5,239 nucleotides of DNA from Lachnoclostridium sp. UBA6558 (GTDB lineage Bacteria > Bacillota > Clostridia > Lachnospirales > Lachnospiraceae), in the NCBI GenBank assembly GCA_002434335.1, contig DJJW01000010.1, positions 158,927 through 164,165 on the forward strand, written 5' to 3'. The translations under genes were made by a program, and so were the position numbers. Under the pieces are notes generated by a model. That model worked only from the letters and a program-made list of their open reading frames with translations, had not been told where the DNA came from and made no database searches. The number at the start of each line of letters is the position of its first letter. Within the stretch, counting starts at the first letter, position 1. Of the stretch, positions 1 to 4,882 are shown one piece after another.

Positions 1-512
1 CCGACTAAATCAATAGACGGAACAATATCCAACGGATTATTGGACGCCAAAGCTCGGTTAATTTCGGCTGCTGTGTATTCAGTACCGTAATAAAAATCTT
101 TGGGATAATTATTACTTACAACTGTCTGATCCCAGATCAGATCAATTTTCGTTGTATTATCCTCTCTGAAAAAAATCTTATTCCGGTAGTCTATACCCGT
201 ATCAATTATTCCGATTACAATTCCAACGCCTGAATTTTCGCTGGTATTTACACTATGCGCACTGACACCTTCTGCCCTTCCCGTAAGAAAAACGACAAGC
301 CCGAAACATTTCGGCAAGATATGATAACCAAATTCCTGAACCGCATTTTCATTAAAATCCTTAACCGGTATGTGCACCACTGCGTAATTCTCATTTATCA
401 AATTATAAGTATACTCATGATAGCGTTCAAAAAACTGCAGATTATTATTGTATTCCACAACCAAATCAGCAAATGCCTCACTTATTATCGTATGTCTTTC
501 CCACTCATTCAT
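1..512 (-). CDS. S8 family (subtilisin-type) serine protease, CspB/C-like, N-terminal part only
   Basis: Only the first 170 residues are in the window. Residues 1-90 form a prodomain-like region with the DLVVEY and YAVVHIPV segments seen in clostridial S8 peptidases of the CspA/B/C type. The catalytic domain then opens with GIVIGIIDTGID, whose Asp104 is the expected charge-relay Asp. The visible part ends at DIVPSIDLV followed by the first two bases of a Gly codon, exactly where the family continues with the catalytic HGT motif; His and Ser lie outside the window. There is no signal peptide. ATG at 512 is chosen because AAGGAG (528-523) precedes it; an in-frame ATG at 533 has no ribosome binding site. 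Known relatives process cortex-lytic pro-enzymes during spore germination, but Lachnospiraceae carry several paralogues of unclear role, so that function is not proven here. Its own sigma-K-like promoter suggests late sporulation expression. Confidence 0.88.
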   Translation of the reverse strand, partial: MNEWERHTIISEAFADLVVEYNNNLQFFERYHEYTYNLINENYAVVHIPVKDFNENAVQEFGYHILPKCFGLVVFLTGRAEGVSAHSVNTSENSGVGIVIGIIDTGIDYRNKIFFREDNTTKIDLIWDQTVVSNNYPKDFYYGTEYTAAEINRALASNNPLDIVPSIDLV

Positions 513-522
513 ATCATACCGG

Positions 523-528
523 CTCCTT
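523..528 (-). promoter_or_regulatory. Shine-Dalgarno site that fixes the S8 protease start
   Basis: AAGGAG on the minus strand lies 10 nt before the ATG at 512. An ATG at 517 is better spaced but hits a stop two codons later (ATG ATA TGA). The in-frame ATG at 533 lies upstream of this site. The 10-nt spacing is slightly long but acceptable. Confidence 0.6.
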
Positions 529-568
529 GGCATGGCTTAATAGTTTAGCATTATGCAATAATTACTAA

Positions 569-595
569 TAGCTTATGTTGGTTTTCTGTAGATGT
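569..595 (-). promoter_or_regulatory. Predicted sigma-K-type promoter of the S8 protease gene
   Basis: On the minus strand, AC (595-594, in context TAACA) is followed by a 16-nt spacer and CATAAGCTA (577-569). This fits the sigma-K consensus AC-N16/17-CATANNNTA at every fixed position. Transcription would start near 562, giving a leader of about 50 nt before the ATG at 512. The -10 also partly resembles sigma-E (CATACANT), but no sigma-E-like -35 is seen. The match to consensus is direct; use in the cell is inference. Confidence 0.55.
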
Positions 596-614
596 TACCT
601 TGAAACTTAAGAAA

Positions 615-679
615 TTTGCCGGTCTTGTGAACAATACGCTATCATGGAATCCCAGAGTTACACAGGAAGAACCGGCAAA
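615..679 (-). terminator. Long imperfect hairpin after the amidase gene, possible terminator
   Basis: Starting 17 nt after the amidase stop codon, TTTGCCGGT (679-671) pairs perfectly with ACCGGCAAA (623-615). Beyond one bulged base, three more pairs (CTT/AAG) follow. GTG/CAC and AAC/GTT can extend the stem with further bulges, leaving a loop of about 24 nt. The 3' arm is followed by TTTCTTAAG, only a weak U-run, so this is not a classic intrinsic terminator. It sits between the amidase stop and the predicted protease promoter, which suits an end-of-transcript element. Confidence 0.35.
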
Positions 680-696
680 GCTTTCAAGCGGTTTAC

Positions 697-1851
697 TTAA
701 CGTCTACCATCTCTTACAATTAAAGTGCTATACCCCATCTGTCTTAAGGTTTCTTCTTCTCGGGCAGCTTCATCAAGATCACTAAACCTACCCGTGATTA
801 CTGCATAAACTTCACCTTGTCTTATGATATCAGCCGGAATATTGTTCTCCATCAGATTTCTGATCAGGTTGTTGGCATTATTAATATCATTGAACAAACC
901 AAGCTGAATGTGATAAATCGCTTGTTCCCCATTTTCACCTTCTCTGTATTCAGTATCTGTTTCAGATTCTTCGTTCATACCGTTATAATCCTGGTTGTTA
1001 CGTTCCTGACCTCTTCCATTCCGGGTATTACCATTCTGGTTCTCTTCATTTTGATAATTTCCATTCTGTGAATTATCATTTCTTCCATTCTCATTCTGAT
1101 AATTTCCGTTCTGTGAACTGCCATTTCTGTCATTTTCATTCTGATAATTTCCATTCTGTAAACTACCATTTCTATCATTTTCATTCTGATAATTTCCATT
1201 CTGTAAACTGCCATTTCTGTCATTCTCATTCTGATAATTACCATTCTGAGTATTTCCGTTATACATATCCTCTTCGCTGTAATTTTCCTCCTCTGGATAC
1301 TCTTCGTCAGTGTACGCATTCTGACCAAGAGTATCCAGAATAGCTGTAGCTATTGCATATGCAATCTCATCAAATCTTTCATCAAATAGAGTATTGTCTG
1401 AATCTGTGTTAATAAATCCCACTTCAACTAATACTGCCGGCATATTTGTTCTTCGCAGAACTGCCAGATCTGTCCTCACCGTTATACCAAGATCTGAAAA
1501 ACCAACTTCCTCCAGCTCCTGATTAATATTCGCCGCGAGCACGGCCGAAGGATCATCCATATCATATACAAGCGATTGCACCCCGCTGTAAGTATTGGGT
1601 GTAGGGCTTGAGTTTCTGTGAATAGAAACGAAATAATCTGCACCTTCCAGATTAGCCATATATGCTCTTTCTAAGGGTGATACATAGACATCATCTACTC
1701 TGGTATATAGTACGTCCACTCCATTGTTATTAAGTATTTCACCTATTTCCAGTGTCAGGTCAAGGTTATCGTATTTTTCCATACGTCCAAAATATACTGC
1801 ACCATTGTCATATCCGCCATGTCCGGCATCCAAAATTATTCGACTAGCCAT
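697..1851 (-). CDS. N-acetylmuramoyl-L-alanine amidase (Amidase_3) with Asn-rich repeat linker and C-terminal SPOR domain, CwlC-like
   Basis: A 384-residue zinc amidase that cleaves the bond between MurNAc and the L-Ala of the stem peptide. Amidase_3 domain, about residues 4-177: DAGHGG (His11), Glu25, SIHRN (His78) as zinc ligands, and catalytic Glu143 in VEVGF. Residues 180-310 form an acidic, Asn/Gln-rich, probably disordered linker with five 15-residue repeats. Residues 313-380 form a SPOR domain (YHIQLGLF...YAVITGRF...GYSTLIV), which binds glycan strands lacking stem peptides. There is no signal peptide: the catalytic fold begins at once. This layout matches Bacillus CwlC, a sigma-K-controlled enzyme that lyses the mother cell. 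A TTG at 1863 would add four residues, but ATG at 1851 has GAGG six bases upstream. Amidase activity is near certain; the mother-cell lysis role is inferred from architecture and promoter. A phage-type or vegetative role is less likely. Confidence 0.93.
   Translation of the reverse strand: MASRIILDAGHGGYDNGAVYFGRMEKYDNLDLTLEIGEILNNNGVDVLYTRVDDVYVSPLERAYMANLEGADYFVSIHRNSSPTPNTYSGVQSLVYDMDDPSAVLAANINQELEEVGFSDLGITVRTDLAVLRRTNMPAVLVEVGFINTDSDNTLFDERFDEIAYAIATAILDTLGQNAYTDEEYPEEENYSEEDMYNGNTQNGNYQNENDRNGSLQNGNYQNENDRNGSLQNGNYQNENDRNGSSQNGNYQNENGRNDNSQNGNYQNEENQNGNTRNGRGQERNNQDYNGMNEESETDTEYREGENGEQAIYHIQLGLFNDINNANNLIRNLMENNIPADIIRQGEVYAVITGRFSDLDEAAREEETLRQMGYSTLIVRDGRR
1024..1248 (-). repeat. 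Five in-frame 45-bp tandem repeats in the amidase linker
   Basis: Five 45-bp units encode residues 202-276 of the amidase. The consensus is QNGNYQNENDRNGSL; units 1-3 are almost identical, unit 4 diverges in its second half (GRNDNS) and unit 5 has EENQNGNT. The first three differ by only a few, mostly silent, changes, which suggests recent copy-number change by slippage or recombination. The unit length is a multiple of three, so gain or loss of units keeps the frame. The repeat also opens long spurious reading frames on both strands. Confidence 0.93.
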
Positions 1852-1857
1852 AGATAG

Positions 1858-1861
1858 CCTC
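1858..1861 (-). promoter_or_regulatory. Shine-Dalgarno site that fixes the amidase start
   Basis: GAGG (1861-1858) lies six bases before ATG at 1851. The alternative TTG at 1863 overlaps this region and has no upstream purine-rich site. The extended sequence GAGGCTA is exactly complementary to TAGCCTC further up the leader (1931-1925). Confidence 0.65.
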
Positions 1862-1863
1862 AA

Positions 1864-1943
1864 AGTATTCTTTTAGCCTATCATATGCCACTGCCAAGTC
1901 CCTTGTTACTCTTACGGAAGTCAGGAGGCTAGATAGGAATACT
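1864..1943 (-). repeat. Interrupted inverted repeat in the amidase upstream leader
   Basis: On the minus strand, AGTATTC (1943-1937) pairs with GAATACT (1870-1864), and TAGCCT (1931-1926) pairs with AGGCTA (1879-1874), enclosing about 46 nt. The outer pairing ends two bases before the amidase Shine-Dalgarno GAGG. It would form only in RNA from the upstream promoter, since the predicted sigma-K transcript starts near 1872. It could instead be a DNA operator around the sigma-K -10. Confidence 0.6.
1879..1906 (-). promoter_or_regulatory. Predicted sigma-K-type promoter of the amidase gene
   Basis: On the minus strand, AC (1906-1905, context TAACA) is followed by a 17-nt spacer and CATATGATA (1887-1879), preceded by G as is common in sigma-K -10 elements. 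All fixed positions of AC-N16/17-CATANNNTA are met. Transcription would start near 1872, giving a short leader of about 20 nt that still contains GAGG. Bacillus cwlC is known to be sigma-K dependent, which fits. Confidence 0.62.
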
Positions 1944-1956
1944 CTATATATACAAT

Positions 1957-1985
1957 ATTATCCTGTTATCAAGGAACTTCGTCAA
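1957..1985 (-). promoter_or_regulatory. Predicted sigma-A-type promoter upstream of the amidase gene
   Basis: TTGACG (1985-1980, 5 of 6 to TTGACA) and GATAAT (1962-1957, 5 of 6 to TATAAT) are separated by exactly 17 nt. Transcription would start near 1950, giving a leader of about 100 nt. This is the best vegetative promoter in the window and lies just past the hairpin ending the acetyltransferase gene. Confidence 0.55.
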
Positions 1986-2004
1986 ATCAGTGTTTTTTCC
2001 AAAC

Positions 2005-2042
2005 AGCAACGCAGCACCAACATTTGCCGGTGCTGCGTTGCT
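2005..2042 (-). terminator. Perfect 14-bp hairpin after the acetyltransferase gene
   Basis: AGCAACGCAGCACC (2005-2018) and its exact complement (2029-2042) flank a 10-nt loop. The hairpin starts one base after the acetyltransferase TAG stop, the expected place for the end of the pyk-acetyltransferase transcript. On the minus strand it is followed by GTTTGGAAAAAAC, not a U-tract, so termination may be weak or the hairpin may mainly protect the RNA 3' end. On the plus strand the tail is more T-rich (CCTATATTTTCTT), but no plus-strand gene needs it. Confidence 0.55.
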
Positions 2043-2043
2043 C

Positions 2044-2907
2044 CTATATTTTCTTATAATGATAATCGTATTGTTCTACAATGGTAAATCCGAAGGTTTT
2101 ATACAACTGCAAGGCTTCCCCACTTTCACTTTCAACCTGCAAAACCACCTTGTGTCTTCCCATATCCTTTAAAGCTGATATAGCCCATACAAGTAAAGCT
2201 TTGCCAAAACCAACTCCCCGGTACCTCTCTCTGATACCGAAGCCGTAGATGGAGGCCGTGCCGCCAAGATGAAGACTTAAAATCCCAATAGCTGCTTCTT
2301 TTGAACGCAGAAGAAAGGTCTGTGTATTTGAATCCTCAAGTGAGAGCTTCAACATTTCCTGTACTACCTCTTGCTCCCATTCAAATATTTGCCGGAATAC
2401 TTCTATTCCCTCCATAAGATTATTCCCAGTAAGCTGTTCTACCGTGAAATTCTTAAGAAACGCCTCTTTATAATTCCTGTCAGCTTTTATTTCGTAAGAC
2501 ATCAGATAGTCTGCTCTGCCTGCCTTTGCTTTTAAAGCTTCTGCACATGCCTTCCCGGTAATACTCTTATTTTCAACGACTAATACCACAATGGATATAT
2601 GAAATTTCTTAAGCTCTTTCACTGCTTTTCCATAAAGAGATTTAAAATAACCCTGCCTTCTGTGGGAAGGCAGGGTATAGGCCGAAATCTCAGCTTCATC
2701 CGGAAAAGGTTGATATAGTATCAGGGCACTTATGAGAACCTCCTCTTCATAGAAGCAATAGTAACTCTTAAGTTCGGGATAATAATTGTCATCCTCTTCT
2801 AAAACCGGCAGCCGCTTAAGTTTGTCATAATCATTGCAGGCAGTAATCAGTTGATTTATATCTCCCCTTTGCTTTTCATTCAAAGTATGAAATGTAATAA
2901 TCGACAT
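2044..2907 (-). CDS. Tandem GNAT-family N-acetyltransferase
   Basis: A 287-residue protein, about twice the size of a single GNAT domain, containing two copies. The N-terminal copy (about 1-140) has the acetyl-CoA pyrophosphate-binding motif as HRRQGYFKSLY (82-92). The C-terminal copy (about 150-287) has RYRGVGFGKALL (228-239), a textbook R-G-x-G-x-G loop, and the LYKTFGF ending (268-274) typical of the fold. The family moves an acetyl group from acetyl-CoA to an amine; the substrate cannot be read from sequence. No signal or membrane segment is seen, so it is cytoplasmic. The ATG at 2907 has GGGAG three bases upstream, with AAGG slightly further; it starts 15 bp after the pyk stop, so the two genes are probably one transcription unit. 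No functional link to pyruvate kinase is evident. Confidence 0.88.
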   Translation of the reverse strand: MSIITFHTLNEKQRGDINQLITACNDYDKLKRLPVLEEDDNYYPELKSYYCFYEEEVLISALILYQPFPDEAEISAYTLPSHRRQGYFKSLYGKAVKELKKFHISIVVLVVENKSITGKACAEALKAKAGRADYLMSYEIKADRNYKEAFLKNFTVEQLTGNNLMEGIEVFRQIFEWEQEVVQEMLKLSLEDSNTQTFLLRSKEAAIGILSLHLGGTASIYGFGIRERYRGVGFGKALLVWAISALKDMGRHKVVLQVESESGEALQLYKTFGFTIVEQYDYHYKKI

Positions 2908-2922
2908 ATACTCCCGCCTTTA

Positions 2923-4350
2923 TTAATAATGGTTTCCTGCAATATGAACTTTGATAATATTTGTTGTACCGGAAGTTCTAAGAGGAACACCTGCAGTAAT
3001 AACGGTTAATTCACCATGTTTTAAATAACCTTTTTCTTCTACAGTAGCTACAGCATGCTCAAATAAAACAAAGGTATCCTGTTCTTCTTTGATCAGGAGA
3101 GGTTTAACACCCCAGGACAAATTAAGCTGTCTGCAAACATGATTCTCAGTAGTACATCCGATAATAGTGCATGCCGGACGGTATTTTGATATCATTCTGG
3201 CCGTCTGTCCGGATTGTGTAACTGTTATAATCATAGCTGCATTCAGATCATGAGCTGTAGTACAGGTTGCATGAGAAATGGCATCTGTAATACTTGGATT
3301 CTCTTCTGTCTCAAGCAAACGGAAACGTTTCTTATAATCAATATCCTGCTCGGTACGAATCGCAATACGTACCATTGTCTTAAGGGAATCCACAGGATAT
3401 AATCCTGCTGCAGTCTCACCGGATAACATAATAGCGCTGGTGCCATCATAAATAGCATTGGCAACGTCAGTAGATTCTGCTCTGGTAGGTCTTGGATTCT
3501 TCATCATGGAATCAAGCATCTGAGTTGCTGTAATTACCTGTTTACCGGCATTGTATACCTTCTTGATGATCATCTTCTGAATAACAGGAACATCCTCTAA
3601 AGGGATCTCAACACCCATATCTCCTCTGGCAATCATAATACCGTCGGCAGCTTCAATGATCTCATCGATGTTTTCAACGCCTTCCATATTTTCAATTTTG
3701 GCAATAATGTTCGTTCCTGTATGTTTGTACTCAGCAAAAATCTTACGAATCTCCATAATATCTGCTGCACTTCTTGTAAAAGAGGCTGCAATAAAATCGT
3801 ATCCTTTTTCGATAGCAAATATGATATCATCTCTATCCTTAGAACTGATAAAGGGCATTGTAAGCTTTGTTCCCGGAACGTTAACTCCCTTATTGTCAGA
3901 AATTGAACCGTCATTTTGAACTGTACAGATGATATCTGTCTCCGTAAGGCTTTCAACTGTCATACCTACCAGACCGTCATCAATCAGAATGGTAGCTCCT
4001 ACACTTATGTCTTTTACCAGATGCTCATAATTTATATAAACAATATCCTGTGTTCCTTCTATTTGTCTGGTTGTCAAAGTGAATGTTTGTCCTTTTACCA
4101 GGCTTACTTTTTTATCTGCAAATTTTCCGATACGAATCTCAGGTCCTTTTGTATCCAGCAGAGCCGCTATGGGAATATCCAATTCCTCCCTGATTTGTCT
4201 TAATCGAACCAAACGGCCATAATGCTCCTCATGGTCAGCATGTGAGAAGTTAAATCTTGCACAGTCCATACCAGCAAGAGCCAATTCTCTCATTACATCA
4301 CCCTTATCCGTTGATGGGCCTAATGTACAGATTATTTTGGTCTTTCTCAT
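2923..4350 (-). CDS. pyk: Pyruvate kinase
   Basis: Converts phosphoenolpyruvate and ADP to pyruvate and ATP, the last step of glycolysis, in the cytoplasm. The 475 residues match the short form (about 470-480) without the extra C-terminal PEP-utiliser-like domain of the roughly 585-residue Bacillus enzyme. Seen in order: KIICTLGPS (5-13), RFNFSH (32-37), LLDTKGPEIR (64-73), the B domain around 75-160, the signature IIAKIENMEGV with catalytic Lys218 and metal ligand Glu220, ARGDMGVEI with metal ligand Asp244, and the C domain with TQSGQTARMISKYRP. Glu71, the equivalent of rabbit Glu117, is the mark of potassium-dependent enzymes. ATG at 4350 follows an ideal AAGGAGG (4365-4359) with 8-nt spacing. 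It is probably co-transcribed with the acetyltransferase gene 15 bp downstream. No missing catalytic residue was found. Confidence 0.98.
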   Translation of the reverse strand: MRKTKIICTLGPSTDKGDVMRELALAGMDCARFNFSHADHEEHYGRLVRLRQIREELDIPIAALLDTKGPEIRIGKFADKKVSLVKGQTFTLTTRQIEGTQDIVYINYEHLVKDISVGATILIDDGLVGMTVESLTETDIICTVQNDGSISDNKGVNVPGTKLTMPFISSKDRDDIIFAIEKGYDFIAASFTRSAADIMEIRKIFAEYKHTGTNIIAKIENMEGVENIDEIIEAADGIMIARGDMGVEIPLEDVPVIQKMIIKKVYNAGKQVITATQMLDSMMKNPRPTRAESTDVANAIYDGTSAIMLSGETAAGLYPVDSLKTMVRIAIRTEQDIDYKKRFRLLETEENPSITDAISHATCTTAHDLNAAMIITVTQSGQTARMISKYRPACTIIGCTTENHVCRQLNLSWGVKPLLIKEEQDTFVLFEHAVATVEEKGYLKHGELTVITAGVPLRTSGTTNIIKVHIAGNHY

Positions 4351-4492
4351 ACCTTAATCCTCCTTGTGAATTTTTTAATTATTTCAAATCACCCTGGATA
4401 CAGATTACATTTCCACGAAATCACCTAATTTTTTCTGTTGAAAATATTCTGCATAAGCGGAATCTTAATTTTATCATCTTCCTGTACCACAC

Positions 4493-4521
4493 TTTATATC
4501 TCTATGGCATTTTAACGTCGA
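4493..4521 (-). promoter_or_regulatory. Candidate sigma-A-type promoter of pyk
   Basis: TCGACG (4521-4516, 4 of 6) and TATAAA (4498-4493, 5 of 6) are 17 nt apart, placing the start near 4486 and giving a leader of about 135 nt. The -35 is the centre of a 19-bp dyad (CATTTT...AAAATG, 4508-4526), and on the plus strand it reads CGTCGAA, one base off the Spo0A box TGTCGAA. The match is the best found upstream of pyk but modest. Confidence 0.4.
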
Positions 4522-4813
4522 AAATGAAGCTATCCTAAAATTCTTCTTATAAAATCCCTGCGTCCCTTAACCCACGGGAATAATAATACACCATTTTCCA
4601 TAATAAATCTACAGAAAATTTTTATATTATCTTAATTAATAGAGTATTTTACATAAGTCTTTTTGTCTATACAAGAAATCTACAAAGAATTTACTGACTT
4701 CTTACTCTTTCCTAACATTTCATACAATGGTATATTTTTCCCAAGATTCGTATGTTTGTTATTATTTTAACTATCTGTTTGGAATATCTTAAAATCTCAT
4801 CTGTGTTTTGTTA

Positions 4814-4852
4814 AATACCTCCAGGTATTACCTCCTGATAACGGTTTATCAG
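4814..4852 (-). terminator. Two adjacent short hairpins after the hydrogenase-type gene
   Basis: In the minus-strand RNA, CTGATAA-ACCG-TTATCAG (4852-4835) forms a perfect 7-bp stem, followed five bases later by AATACC-TGGA-GGTATT (4829-4814), a 6-bp stem. They lie 30 nt after the hydrogenase stop. Neither has a clear U-tract, so termination is possible but uncertain. Confidence 0.35.
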
Positions 4853-4882
4853 AAAGAGTAAAGTAAAAATCAGCTTATATTT

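Larger units (their letters stand above)
4351..4882. other. Long A+T-rich intergenic region between hydrogenase-type gene and pyk
   Basis: About 530 bp without a convincing protein gene on either strand. It holds two small hairpins next to the hydrogenase stop (4814-4852), a stretch of poor base complexity, a short G+C-richer patch around 4555-4580, a candidate pyk promoter (4493-4521) and the pyk leader with its strong ribosome binding site. I recognise no known riboswitch, T-box, tRNA or small RNA. A second weak promoter-like pair, TTGTAT-17 nt-TAAAAT (4674-4646), would give a leader of nearly 300 nt. Confidence 0.6.

Noticed and set aside
255..548. 97-codon plus-strand frame over the S8 protease
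   Set aside because: Antisense shadow of a well-supported minus-strand coding region; no ribosome binding site and no recognisable domain.
975..1343. Three long overlapping frames on both strands (84 codons plus, 117 codons minus, 91 codons plus)
   Set aside because: They come from the 45-bp tandem repeat of the amidase read in other frames. Their peptides are monotonous Met/Ile/Arg or His/Ser/Phe repeats and have no ribosome binding sites.
1852..1863. TTG start at 1863 for the amidase, adding four residues
   Set aside because: No ribosome binding site precedes it, whereas ATG at 1851 has GAGG at ideal spacing. The extra residues fall on the Shine-Dalgarno itself.
3214..4203. Several frames of 60-107 codons on both strands inside pyk
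   Set aside because: They overlap a fully conserved pyruvate kinase and encode no recognisable protein.
4421..4477. 18-codon minus-strand frame in the predicted pyk leader
   Set aside because: The purine-rich stretch touches the ATG with almost no spacing and the frame begins about 9 nt after the predicted transcript start; nothing separates it from chance.
4257..4538. 93-codon plus-strand frame overlapping the pyk start and leader
   Set aside because: Most of it is antisense to the pyk N-terminus and promoter region; composition looks random and no Shine-Dalgarno was seen.
4606..4620. CodY-box-like sequence on the minus strand, AATTTTCTGTAGATT, 13 of 15 to consensus
   Set aside because: Such matches are common by chance in A+T-rich intergenic DNA, it lies over 100 bp upstream of the favoured pyk promoter, and there is no evidence that the organism has CodY.
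4646..4674. Promoter-like pair TTGTAT-17 nt-TAAAAT far upstream of pyk, overlapping TAGACA-17 nt-TACTCT
   Set aside because: Each version has one poor hexamer and would make a leader near 300 nt; the pair at 4521-4493 scores better and lies closer.
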